Source: Acididesulfobacillus acetoxydans (GTDB lineage: Bacteria; Bacillota; Desulfitobacteriia; Desulfitobacteriales; Desulfitobacteriaceae). Taken from it: a stretch of 64,000 nt of DNA. Below are positions 26,757 to 34,916 of the stretch, one piece after another (position 1 is the stretch's first letter; every line of letters begins with the position of its first letter). The position numbers and the translations under genes are program-made. The stretch lies in contig NZ_LR746496.1 of the NCBI RefSeq assembly GCF_902729405.1, positions 1,984,001-2,048,000 on the forward strand. Reading direction: 5' to 3'. The notes below the pieces were generated by a model. The model worked only from the letters and a program-made list of their open reading frames with translations. It had not been told where the DNA came from and did no database searches.

Positions 26757-27165
26757 TTTTATGGAACTTGTCGTACCGCGGCGGCTTTGAACCGGTGGGC
26801 GGAAAGTTGAGAACCGGGGGGCGGCAACCGCGTGGCAAGATGGCGCCCTTTGAACCATACCCAAAACGAGGGCGGATAAGACACAAACGAGGCATATCAA
26901 AGATAATGCCTCGCAAAACTGATTGCCTGCTCCTTGTTTTCGGTGGTATAAATCCCGTTCCAAAGTGAACTCGTTCAACTAAAGTTGAACATCGGGACTT
27001 CGGTGACGAAAGTCTCCATTGGAGAGTTTCGCCGAAGCCGCCTATCCCAAAATCGCACTTCGCGGCGAAGGCGTCATTGTCCGGTGGACAATGACGGCCG
27101 AAGGCTGAGTCTACCCCCACCGAAGCAACGGGGGCCCCGCTCCCACTTGTAGAAGTGGGAGTCTT
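26757..27165 (+). mobile_element. 3' relic of an IS200/IS605-type element with structured RNA region
   Basis: A non-coding stretch ends in the hairpin CTCCCACTT-GTAG-AAGTGGGAG (27140-27161). Before it lie several strong stems: GTTCAAC-TAAA-GTTGAAC (about 26974-26991); a long CTTCGG...CTCC-ATT-GGAG...CGAAG stem (about 26999-27038); and a perfect ten-pair GTCATTGTCC-GGT-GGACAATGAC (27073-27095). A shortened, inverted copy lies at 43472-43612. The layout (structured 3' RNA, then right-end hairpin) is that of tnpB elements whose transposase gene has been lost. No intact frame remains. Confidence 0.6.
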
Positions 27166-27346
27166 ACGTTTTGGATAAATCGTACAGATACCGTCCGCAA
27201 GCCTCCGGCGCCGACTGTTCCCGTGTGATGGTCAGACTTGGCTCCATCGACCCGTCGAGTTTTCTTACCAAAGGACAATTCACCTGTCATTCGCCGCAGG
27301 CATATAGTATCGCACGAAGAGTGTTTGCGGTAAGGGGGAATGGAAG

Positions 27347-27697
27347 ATGGAGAATCAACAAGTCAGTTGGGCAAACGTGGGGCTGCGCATGGTTCAAGGG
27401 TTGAGCACGACCATCGACGCCATCCGTCAACTGGATGCCCAGGAAGCATCGCTGGTCATGCGCCTTCTGGGCAAAACCTGCACGAAAATGATGAGTGACG
27501 GCGTGGGGCACCAGTTTGGCATAGCCCTCATTGAAACCAGCGCCCAATTGGCGGTCAAGGAATCATTGGTCGTTGAAGATGTCTTAAAAATCATTTCATC
27601 CATCATAGGACGCCTTTATTTCACGGCCCAGACCGAGGATGAGAAGAGGCTGGTGGCCCAACTGGAAGAAACAGTCAAACAGTATAATTTTGGCTAA
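27347..27697 (+). CDS. Hypothetical protein
   Basis: A 116-residue mostly helical protein (VGLRMVQGLSTTIDAIRQL; EDVLKIISSIIGRLYF) without signal peptide, membrane segment or recognised domain. GGGGGAATGGAAG precedes ATG 27347. Its base composition is ordinary for the window. It sits between the element relic and spoVM; no link to either is evident. Confidence 0.65.
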   Translation: MENQQVSWANVGLRMVQGLSTTIDAIRQLDAQEASLVMRLLGKTCTKMMSDGVGHQFGIALIETSAQLAVKESLVVEDVLKIISSIIGRLYFTAQTEDEKRLVAQLEETVKQYNFG

Positions 27698-27847
27698 AGG
27701 GATTAAGCAGTATACATTTTCGCCGGCAAAATTGAGTGGAGGACTTGCGCTCTCTGTGTCATAACAATATTGGCAGGACGAAGGGGTCTCGTCCGAGTTT
27801 GGGATAAACCCTGACTGACATATACTTAGGGGAAAGGGGGGATAAGG

Positions 27848-27913
27848 GTGAGGATCTATTACATTAGGCTGCCGGAATTTTTGCTCAACATGTTGAGAAA
27901 AGTTTTCGGATAA
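27848..27913 (+). CDS. spoVM: Stage V sporulation protein M (21 aa)
   Basis: A 21-codon frame starting at GTG reads MRIYYIRLPEFLLNMLRKVF plus a final G. It aligns with Bacillus SpoVM, which opens MKFYTIKLPKFLGG: the Tyr, Ile-basic-Leu-Pro pattern and the amphipathic helix after Pro9 are kept. SpoVM is the small peptide that recognises the positively curved forespore membrane and anchors SpoIVA for coat assembly. A strong SD (AAGGGGGG) sits seven bases upstream. It is slightly shorter than the 26-residue Bacillus form. Such genes are normally missed by ORF callers. Confidence 0.8.
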   Translation: MRIYYIRLPEFLLNMLRKVFG

Positions 27914-27970
27914 GCAGTCATGAAACAGTCATTTCCCCTCTAAAATAGTAATACTGAAGGAGGGGAAAAC

Positions 27971-28393
27971 ATGCAACGCAGCAGAAACCTGTGGATACTG
28001 CTTATCACCTTGGCTTGTCTGGCGGGGATGCTGGCTTGGAAATCGCCGCAGACGGTCATGTCGGCTTTGGCTCACCCGGCCTATGCCGATTCTCCGCGGG
28101 TCGCGGTCGAGCATTTTTGGCATCTCATGGATAGCCGCGAGATCGCAACAGCCGAGGAGATGTTCACCGGGAATAACTCCGCTGAACTCCGGGCCTGGAT
28201 TGAACGGGTGGAGAAAAACCCTTTACTCTCTCTGCGGAACGTGGAGTTCCTAAACACGTCGAATGCCCGGGCTCTCGAGGTGCGTGTTTCTTGGTTGTCT
28301 CCGCCCCAAGCTGTACAATCCGAAAAATACTCTTTTGTCCTGGAGCCGCATAAAGAGGGGTGGCGGATTGTCGATTTCAGGCCGCTGCGCTGA
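27971..28393 (+). CDS. Secreted or anchored hypothetical protein
   Basis: A 140-residue protein with an N-terminal signal or anchor (LWILLITLACLAGMLAW) and a mature domain beginning ADSPRVAVEHFWHLMDSRE and ending EPHKEGWRIVDFRPL. That opening and the final beta strand resemble NTF2-like or DUF4829-type domains of secreted Firmicute proteins. The ligand is unknown. SD GGAGGGG precedes the ATG, and an intrinsic terminator follows about 30 bases after the stop. Confidence 0.7.
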   Translation: MQRSRNLWILLITLACLAGMLAWKSPQTVMSALAHPAYADSPRVAVEHFWHLMDSREIATAEEMFTGNNSAELRAWIERVEKNPLLSLRNVEFLNTSNARALEVRVSWLSPPQAVQSEKYSFVLEPHKEGWRIVDFRPLR

Positions 28394-28422
28394 CTCGAAC
28401 CCCTGAACATAGCACAGACATG

Positions 28423-28444
28423 ATCCCCCTTCGGGGGGTTTTTT
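28423..28444 (+). terminator. Intrinsic terminator
   Basis: CCCCC (28425-28429), loop, GGGGGG (28433-28438), then six T. Confidence 0.85.
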
Positions 28445-28667
28445 GTCGTTGCTTACTCTTACCGGGGAAAAGGCCCGCTCGGCGGCGGTTCAAGTATATT
28501 TTGGCGAAGTCGTGCTCACACTGAGGACAGGATACTGAGCGGAAGAGACCTATGATGAAAGGTGAAATCTATGATGAAAAGCACACCGTGCTGTGGTGAA
28601 AGTCACAGAGAGGTTAGGAGATCTGTGTTACAGTAAGTCTGTAATCAGGGAAAAGGAGGCTCGCCAT

Positions 28668-28814
28668 ATGGCTGAAGAGAAAAAAGAGGCACCGGAGCTG
28701 GAGTGCTCGCATTGCGGGACGACCAGTGAACTCACCCCCGTGCTCAAATATGTCTATCAGGGTGAAGAGAAAACAGTGTGTGTGCGTTGTTTGCCCATGC
28801 TCATTCACGGATAG
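28668..28814 (+). CDS. Small zinc-ribbon-like protein (48 aa)
   Basis: A 48-residue protein with two Cys pairs, ECSHCGTTSE near residue 12 and VCVRCLPMLIHG at the end, forming a C-x2-C...C-x2-C zinc ribbon. ATG 28668 has a strong SD (AAAAGGAGG). It lies nine bases upstream of the sirohaem-type gene and is probably translated from the same message, so it may serve that protein; this is inference. Confidence 0.75.
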   Translation: MAEEKKEAPELECSHCGTTSELTPVLKYVYQGEEKTVCVRCLPMLIHG

Positions 28815-28823
28815 GGGGTTAAA

Positions 28824-29726
28824 ATGCGCTTTACTTTGGACATGACCTTACAGGACATTATGGCCGCCAATCCGAAGACGGTTGATGCAATGCAAGAGAT
28901 GGGCCTGCACTGCCTGGGCTGCCCTTTCTCCATTAAAGAGAATCTCGGCAATGCGGCCCAGATGCACGGGATTGACCCCCAAGCCCTTTTAGCCAGGGTC
29001 AATGAGGTTGAGCAGGGGGAGATGTCCGCGCAAGCAAAGGCGAACTCCCAACCGGAGGCCTCAGTTCTGCAAATGGATAAAAAGACTTATGCCATCGCGC
29101 CGCACATTCCGGCGGGCGTAGCCACTCCTGCCATTCTGCGCAAGATCGCGGATGTGGCGGAGAAATACCAGGCGGCCGCCCTAAAAGTGACCACAGCGCA
29201 GCGCATCGCTATCGTCGGTTTGAAACCGGAAGACGTCCCCAAGGCTTGGGCCGACCTGGGGATGGACCCGGGCCATGCGGCCGGGGTTTGTGTACGCAGC
29301 GTCAAGGTTTGCCCGGGAAACACTTTCTGCAAACGCGGGTTGCAGGAGACCCTCACTTTCGGTGTGGAATTGGATAAACGCTATCACGGCATGCCCTTAC
29401 CCTCAAAGTTTAAGATTGCAGTGGCGGGTTGCCCCAACAAGTGCACTGACTCGGCCACGGTTGACCTGGGGCTTATGGGAACGAGCAAGGGCTACCATCT
29501 TTACGTGGGGGGCAACGGCGGAGTAAAGCCGCGCTTGGCCGATTTGCTCTGGGAAAACCTGCAGGAAAGCGAACGCTTTCCGGCAGTAGAGGCTGTGATT
29601 GAGTATTACAAAGAAAAGGCTAAGCCTCAAGAACGATTGGGGCGTATGTTGGACCGTTTGGGGTTGGATGAGCTGCGTGGGCGAGTAGGCAAGACTCTGG
29701 AGACCCTATCCTCTGTCAAACAGTGA
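28824..29726 (+). CDS. DUF1858 domain fused to a nitrite/sulfite reductase-like protein
   Basis: A 300-residue protein. Residues 1-60 are a DUF1858 domain (LDMTLQDIMAANPKTVDAM; HCLGCPFSIKENL), as found at the start of ScdA/hybrid-cluster-associated proteins. Residues about 80-290 are a ferredoxin-like half plus sirohaem/4Fe-4S half: KVTTAQRIAIVGL, then VCPGNTFCKRG and AGCPNKCTDSA, giving C-x5-C...C-x3-C. It is a single-repeat reductase-like protein, smaller than assimilatory sulfite reductases, so the substrate is uncertain. A nearby ferredoxin gene (29949-30140) could supply electrons. Confidence 0.82.
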   Translation: MRFTLDMTLQDIMAANPKTVDAMQEMGLHCLGCPFSIKENLGNAAQMHGIDPQALLARVNEVEQGEMSAQAKANSQPEASVLQMDKKTYAIAPHIPAGVATPAILRKIADVAEKYQAAALKVTTAQRIAIVGLKPEDVPKAWADLGMDPGHAAGVCVRSVKVCPGNTFCKRGLQETLTFGVELDKRYHGMPLPSKFKIAVAGCPNKCTDSATVDLGLMGTSKGYHLYVGGNGGVKPRLADLLWENLQESERFPAVEAVIEYYKEKAKPQERLGRMLDRLGLDELRGRVGKTLETLSSVKQ

Positions 29727-29948
29727 AAGTCCCGCCAAGGTGCAAAAACGCCGCCGAAAACCGGGCTTGCGCCGTGATCACCCAAGTGAACGCTCGATGG
29801 AATCCGGCAATTTTTCTTTCGCTGCGGAAAATACCTTTTGACAGGACAAAATAGGGATAACCCCGGATTTCCGACTGCCGGGGCTATTCCTATTTCGCGT
29901 TCGAAGACAAGGTAATATTACTGGGTGGCGGTATCGCCGGAAAAATTG

Positions 29949-30140
29949 TTACTTTTCGATATGGATAGCTTCGACAGGACAGCCGTCCGCAGCCTCCTGG
30001 GCTGTACCTTCGACGGCTTCCGGCACCGGGTTGACGTAAGCCGTCGCCAGCCCGTCATCCTCCATTTGGAATACTTCGGGGCAAACTGAGGGGCAGGCGC
30101 CGCAGCCAATGCAGGTGCCTTTGTCTACTTTGGCAATCAT
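29949..30140 (-). CDS. Ferredoxin (4Fe-4S)
   Basis: A 63-residue ferredoxin: GTCIGCGACPSVCPEVF supplies three Cys plus one that joins the cluster, and DGCPVEAIH supplies the last. The single intact C-x2-C-x2-C-x3-C plus C-P pattern suggests one 4Fe-4S cluster. It carries low-potential electrons in the cytoplasm. ATG 30140 has the SD AAAGGAGG on the minus strand. It faces the sirohaem-type gene tail to tail. Confidence 0.93.
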   Translation of the reverse strand: MIAKVDKGTCIGCGACPSVCPEVFQMEDDGLATAYVNPVPEAVEGTAQEAADGCPVEAIHIEK

Positions 30141-30495
30141 TTGAGGTCCTCCTTTGGAGTGATTCAGTACCCGAACTTAGGCGAGTATCCACTATATCAT
30201 CTCCCCGGCAGAGGGTGAATATACGGATACGCGGGTACAGGGCTGCAGCCCAAGCTCCGCAGCCATCGAAGACGAACGACCGAATTTGGCGCCAAGGGGG
30301 CAGACGGCTGCGGTCCGGGCTTCGGAGGAGGCTCCCTGCAGGTTGGCGCTGCCGGTTTGGGGCCTGATTTTTCTCCGCCCGTCTGTTATAATACTGTCAG
30401 CTATCAGTGAGGTCTGACGAGCCAAGACCGGGAACTCCCCGGCGAGACTCGGGGAATTCCCCGGTCGGCGGCGAAAGGAGGAGAAATTATCACTC
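30141..30495. other. Intergenic region with a possible promoter
   Basis: About 355 bases without a gene. TATAAT at 30387-30392 has only a weak -35 region, and a CCGGGGA...TCCCCGG-type inverted repeat (about 30430-30465) lies in the probable leader of the acetyltransferase gene. Confidence 0.4.
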
Positions 30496-31029
30496 ATGAA
30501 CGGAAAGACGGAAGCGAACGCCCTGCAGGTGATCGTTCGCCTGGCTCGGGAAGATGATCTGCCACGCCTCAATGCTATTTATAACTGGGCGGTGGAAAAC
30601 ACCGCAGCAACCTTTGATCTTGAGCGCCGTGGTCCGAAGCAGGCGCTGGACTGGTTTGCCTCACATCAAGATGAGTTCTACCCTCTGTTTGTTTTGGCTG
30701 CCGGCTCAGACATAGCCGGTTGGGGGAGCTTGTCTCCCTTTCACACCCGGCCGGCCTACCGGTTGAGCGGGGAGTTCTCACTCTATTTGGCCCCGGAATT
30801 CCAAGGCAGAGGTTTGGGGCATGTGCTTTTGTGCCACCTCTGTGACGAAGCAGGGCGGCTCGGCTATCATACTTTGCTGGGACTTATTTCCGGGAGCAAT
30901 ACCGCCAGCCTGGCTCTGGCCGGGAAGCATGGGTTCCGCGAGGTTGGGCGCTATTCGGAGGTCGGCTGGAAATTCGGCTGCTGGCAGGATGTCGTGGTTG
31001 TCCAAAGGCTTTGGGCAAGTGCGAAATAA
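30496..31029 (+). CDS. GNAT acetyltransferase (phosphinothricin acetyltransferase-like)
   Basis: A 177-residue GNAT enzyme. It opens IVRLAREDDLPRLNAIYNWA and has the family-typical SLYLAPEFQGRGLGHVLL acetyl-CoA loop, followed by LGLISGSNTASLALAGKHGF. This pattern is that of the Bar/Pat and YncA/MnaT group, which acetylates methionine analogues or phosphinothricin-like amines. The natural substrate is unknown. SD GGAGGAG precedes the ATG. It appears monocistronic. Confidence 0.85.
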   Translation: MNGKTEANALQVIVRLAREDDLPRLNAIYNWAVENTAATFDLERRGPKQALDWFASHQDEFYPLFVLAAGSDIAGWGSLSPFHTRPAYRLSGEFSLYLAPEFQGRGLGHVLLCHLCDEAGRLGYHTLLGLISGSNTASLALAGKHGFREVGRYSEVGWKFGCWQDVVVVQRLWASAK

Positions 31030-31250
31030 AGCAGTGGACTGAAGTACGATGGCGCAGGGTCCCGGCGCAGGGTACCATGACCGGTCGGCAGGTTTCCAGA
31101 ATATCCCACAGAATTCCGGCTTATTTTCCCCAGTAGATAAAACAAGGAAGAAAAACACGAAAGGTATTTTCCAATAATAACCATAAAAGCCAGTGTTTAC
31201 CGTGCCCGTGCCGGCAGCCGTCCCGCCGAGGCTTACTTATTTTTTACGAT

Positions 31251-31275
31251 TTCGACATGTGACCTAAAGTATAAT
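31251..31275 (+). promoter_or_regulatory. spo0A promoter region with a Spo0A box
   Basis: TTCGACA (31251-31257) is an exact 0A box (TGTCGAA) on the minus strand. It sits just upstream of a good -10 (TATAAT, 31270-31275), near where a -35 region would lie. Auto-control of spo0A is inferred. Confidence 0.6.
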
Positions 31276-31349
31276 GTAAACACCGGAGAGGAACAGGGGA
31301 TGTTCACGAATAATCCGGAATTAATTACATAAGGCGGGATGATGACGGA

Positions 31350-32144
31350 ATGGGTAAGAAAGTAAAAATCATTGTCGCGGACGACAACCACAGTCTGTGC
31401 CAGATGTTGCAGGGCTATTTGCAGACTCAGGAAGACCTGCAAGTTGTAGGTCTAGCTTACAACGGAATAGAGGCTTGGGATATGATTCAAGCACACGACC
31501 CGGACTTGATCATTATTGACCTGGTGATGCCCAGTCTGGACGGGTTGGGAGTATTGGAGAGGATCAATGCCAGGGCCATGGCCAGCCGACCGAAAATCAT
31601 CATGTTGACAGCTTTTGGCCAGGAGTCACTGACACATCAGGCCATGATGATGGGAGTTGACTACTTTATCCTGAAACCTTTCGATTTAGAGATTTTGGGC
31701 AAACGGATCCGGGCTTTAACTCAAGAAGCACCTGTGATTTCGGCCTCATTTACGTCGGCGGCCCCGGCGGTGACCTCAGTAGGAAGTGCTTTGAATTTAG
31801 GTGCCGAGGTAACGTCCATGATGCATCAGATAGGCATCCCCGCCCATGTCAAAGGGTATCAGTACATCCGGGACGCTATTTTGATGGTCGTCGAAGATGT
31901 CTCGCTTTTAGGAGCGGTGACGAAAGAACTCTACCCCGCAATTGCCAAGAAATACGACACCGCCCCCAGCAGAGTGGAGCGGGGTATCCGCCATGCGATC
32001 GAGTTAGCGTGGGAGCGGGGGCATACGGAAACTTTGAAGAGGATTTTTGGTTATTCCATGAATATTGAGAGGCAAAAACCGACCAATTCTGAGTTTGTGG
32101 CCTTGCTTGCGGATAAACTGCGAGTGATGAGCAAGGTCAGCTAG
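31350..32144 (+). CDS. spo0A: Sporulation master regulator Spo0A
   Basis: A 264-residue response regulator. The receiver (1-125) has the acidic pair in IIVADDNHSL, the phospho-Asp in LIIIDLVMPSLDG and the Lys in YFILKPFD. The C-terminal Spo0A DNA-binding domain (about 155-264) has the diagnostic IGIPAHVKGYQYIRDAI and RVERGIRHAIELAWERG. Phosphorylated Spo0A binds TGTCGAA boxes and starts sporulation. It has its own promoter with a 0A box. The usual neighbour spoIVB is not adjacent here. Confidence 0.97.
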   Translation: MGKKVKIIVADDNHSLCQMLQGYLQTQEDLQVVGLAYNGIEAWDMIQAHDPDLIIIDLVMPSLDGLGVLERINARAMASRPKIIMLTAFGQESLTHQAMMMGVDYFILKPFDLEILGKRIRALTQEAPVISASFTSAAPAVTSVGSALNLGAEVTSMMHQIGIPAHVKGYQYIRDAILMVVEDVSLLGAVTKELYPAIAKKYDTAPSRVERGIRHAIELAWERGHTETLKRIFGYSMNIERQKPTNSEFVALLADKLRVMSKVS

Positions 32145-32260
32145 AGATACATAGACTTCAAAGCGGTGGCAAAGTTGCGGTAGGAGAGGTTTGGCGCCGT
32201 CCCCGGGGACAGGTCGCCTTAGGATATTGTCAGATTGAAGATATCAGGAAGATATCAGAT

Positions 32261-32440
32261 TGAAGATAGATGAGGATAGACGAAGATAGATGAGGATAGA
32301 CGAAGATAGATGAGGATAGACGAAGATAGATGAGGATAGACGAAGATAGATGAGGATAGACGAAGATAGATGAAGATAGACGAAGATAGGTGAAGATAGA
32401 TGAAGATAGGTGAAGATAGATGAAGACAGATGAAGATGAA
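32261..32440. repeat. 10-bp tandem array (about 18 copies)
   Basis: Eighteen near-perfect units of exactly 10 bp, consensus (T/C)GA(A/G)GATAGA. The first dozen alternate so that a 20-bp higher-order unit appears. It lies between spo0A and the dTMP-kinase-like gene. The 10-bp period equals about one helix turn. Confidence 0.95.
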
Positions 32441-32613
32441 CCGCGAAGAGAGGTTTAAGAAAGCGGCTGAGACCGGAGAAAGAGGGGCGGGTTCCTGAAA
32501 CTCGTCCTTCAAATTTATGGGGAGAAATTGGACCAAGAATTTGCGGCGAGGGAGGAAATCGGGGTTTTAAGGGAGAAGATAACGGTATGACATTTAAAGC
32601 AAGGGGTGGACAG

Positions 32614-33237
32614 ATGCGGGGACATTTTATAGTGCTGGAGGGGATTGACGGTTCGGGTCTCACGACCCAAGCCGCACTGACTGCCCGCTGGCTTGAGAAG
32701 TTCAACCGGCGTGCTGTGCTCGTGACCAAAGAGCCGTCAGACGGGCCGGTGGGTTCTTTGATTCGTCAAGCATTGAGCAAAAGGCTCGGGGGTTTGGGGG
32801 GAGCGGAGTTGGCGCTGTTATTTGCCGCCGATCGTCTGGATCACCTGGCCCAGCAAATCCGACCGGCTTTAGCCTTGGGCGGCGATGTCGTCTGCGATCG
32901 TTATCTTTGGTCGTCTTTGGCCTATCAGGGACTGGAATTGCCCCGGGAATGGCTGGAAAGCGTCAATGAAAAAGCCATGGCTCCGGACCTGACCCTCTTT
33001 ATCCGGGTGGACCCGAAAATTACTTTAAGCCGGATCGAAAAGTCCCGTTTGCGCAAAGAACTTTTTGAACAGGAGACAACTTTGCAGCAGGTATTGCGGA
33101 ACTTTGACGATCTGGCACAGCGAGCTTTGGGACGGGGAGAAAACGCAGCAATCATCGACGGGAACCAACCGGTTGACAGAGTTGCCGCCGCGATTCGGGC
33201 GGAACTCGCCCGCTTTGTCCGTAAACCTGCGGGATAG
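32614..33237 (+). CDS. tmk: dTMP kinase-like protein with altered P-loop
   Basis: A 207-residue thymidylate-kinase-fold protein: FIVLEGIDGSGLTTQAAL, VTKEPSDGPVGSLIRQAL, DRYLWSSLAYQGLELP (DRY motif) and the FIRVDP strand. It would phosphorylate dTMP to dTDP. The Walker A lysine, normally GSGKTT/GSGKST, is replaced by Leu (GSGLTT), which would be expected to weaken ATP binding unless another residue substitutes. I chose ATG 32614 because AAGGGGTGG lies five bases upstream; 32587 is the longer option. A holB gene is not nearby, so this may be a second, specialised Tmk. Confidence 0.75.
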   Translation: MRGHFIVLEGIDGSGLTTQAALTARWLEKFNRRAVLVTKEPSDGPVGSLIRQALSKRLGGLGGAELALLFAADRLDHLAQQIRPALALGGDVVCDRYLWSSLAYQGLELPREWLESVNEKAMAPDLTLFIRVDPKITLSRIEKSRLRKELFEQETTLQQVLRNFDDLAQRALGRGENAAIIDGNQPVDRVAAAIRAELARFVRKPAG

Positions 33238-33305
33238 CCGCGCGCTTTGCCCGGAGTGCCCGGGCGACCGGAGGACAACGGCTTGACTAGGATCCGGGTG
33301 AAAAG

Positions 33306-34907
33306 ATGAAAAGAGTACACGTTAAATTGCGTACAAAAATTGCCCTCTTGTCATTCGGATTGGTTTTGCTGTCAATCCTGGTGGCCGGTGTAATGATTGT
33401 GGAGCGCACCACTGAGGCGGCCCGGAAAGAAATCGGCCTGCGGGCGATAGCCATAGCCCGTACAGTAGCTGAATTAAAAGAAATTCAGGACAATTTGGGG
33501 CGACCCGAGGGCTGGAAAGCCATTCAACCGATCGCCGAGCGGATTCGAGTGGCTACCGGGGTAGAATACATCGTCGTTTTCGATATGAAGCGGGTACGCT
33601 ATTCGCACCCGCTTCAGGATCGCATAGGCACCTTGTTTGCGGACGGGGATGAGGGGCCTTCCTTGCGTCACCAAGAGTATTTGTCTCAGGCCGTGGGCGT
33701 TTTGGGGCCTTCTATCCGCGCTTTTGTTCCGGTCATGGCGGATCAAGGCACCCGTCAAGTGGGAGTCGTTGTGGTGGGGATTCTGGTGCCCACAGTGAGC
33801 GAAGCCTTGCATTCCCTGCGTTTGCAACTCTATTCTTCTCTCTTGGTCGGGGTAGGCTTGGGCTTGGTGGGATCCTTTTATTTGGCCCGGAATATTAAGA
33901 AAAATATGTTTAGTCTGGAACCTTCTGAAATTGCCAGGATTCTCGAGGAACGGGTGGCCGTGTTGCAGTCTATGGCTGAGGGAGTTATCGCCATTGATAA
34001 AGAAGGTTGCATTACCATCCTCAACCAGGAGGCTCAGCGTATGACCGGTGCTCTCCCGGACAGCACCGGTAGGCCTATTGACGCGGTTGTAGCGGTTCCC
34101 GGTCTGAAAGAGACCGTCTTGAACGGAGAAGGTCAGTTCAATCAGGAACTCACTTTGAATCAGAATGTGGTCCTCGCCAATTTTCTGCCGATTAGAGTTG
34201 ATGACAAGGTGGTGGGAGCGGCCATCACGTTTCAGGATAAGACGGAGGTTCATAAACTTGCCGAAGAGTTGACAGGTGTTAAGACTTTTATCGAAGCTCT
34301 GCGGGCTCAAAACCATGAATCCCTGAATAAACTCCACACCATTGCCGGACTCATTCAGCTGCAAAAGTATGAAAAGGCGGTGGATTATATCTTTTCCACC
34401 ACAGAGGAACAAGAGGGGATCACCCGCTTTCTCAGCCGGAGGATTCGTAATCCTGCTTTGGCCGGCCTTTTGCTGGGAAAATACAACCGGGCCAAAGAAT
34501 TGAGAGCGAAGTTAATTTTGGACCCGGAGTCAAACGTAGGAGAGCTTCCCCAGTTAGAGAGAAGCGGTTTAGTCGTCATTCTGGGCAATCTTCTGGAAAA
34601 TGCCCTGGAGGCCGTGAGTGGGCGTACGCTCTGTGAAGTTCATTGCCTTATAAAACAGAGTGCAGAGGAACTTGCCCTATCTGTGGAAGACACCGGCCCC
34701 GGAATTGAGCCAGCGGATCTAGAGCAAATCTTTGCTTGGGGGTTTAGTCGAAAGGGCAGTGGCCGCGGGGTTGGTTTAGCTTTGGTCAAACATACGCTCG
34801 AAAGTCAAGGGGGTCAGGTGGAGGTAGAAAGCGGAAATTGGGGGACGAAATTCTCAGTCAGGATTCCCATCGGCGTGTCTCCGGGGCATAGCGAAATACG
34901 GGGGTGA
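33306..34907 (+). CDS. DcuS/CitA/DctS-type sensor histidine kinase
   Basis: A 533-residue kinase. TM1 is at about residues 13-31 (LLSFGLVLLSILVAGVMIV); the extracytoplasmic sensor spans about 40-165 (VEYIVVFDMKRVRYSHP is typical); TM2 is near 172-195; a cytoplasmic PAS domain lies near 215-320. The His box is NHESLNKLHTIAGL and the ATPase has GNLLENALEAV, EDTGPGI and GRGVGLALVKH. These kinases sense C4-dicarboxylates or citrate. The gene is paired with a response regulator nine bases downstream and then a DctP-type binding protein, which hints at the ligand. Confidence 0.93.
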   Translation: MKRVHVKLRTKIALLSFGLVLLSILVAGVMIVERTTEAARKEIGLRAIAIARTVAELKEIQDNLGRPEGWKAIQPIAERIRVATGVEYIVVFDMKRVRYSHPLQDRIGTLFADGDEGPSLRHQEYLSQAVGVLGPSIRAFVPVMADQGTRQVGVVVVGILVPTVSEALHSLRLQLYSSLLVGVGLGLVGSFYLARNIKKNMFSLEPSEIARILEERVAVLQSMAEGVIAIDKEGCITILNQEAQRMTGALPDSTGRPIDAVVAVPGLKETVLNGEGQFNQELTLNQNVVLANFLPIRVDDKVVGAAITFQDKTEVHKLAEELTGVKTFIEALRAQNHESLNKLHTIAGLIQLQKYEKAVDYIFSTTEEQEGITRFLSRRIRNPALAGLLLGKYNRAKELRAKLILDPESNVGELPQLERSGLVVILGNLLENALEAVSGRTLCEVHCLIKQSAEELALSVEDTGPGIEPADLEQIFAWGFSRKGSGRGVGLALVKHTLESQGGQVEVESGNWGTKFSVRIPIGVSPGHSEIRG

Positions 34908-34916
34908 GGTTGGATC

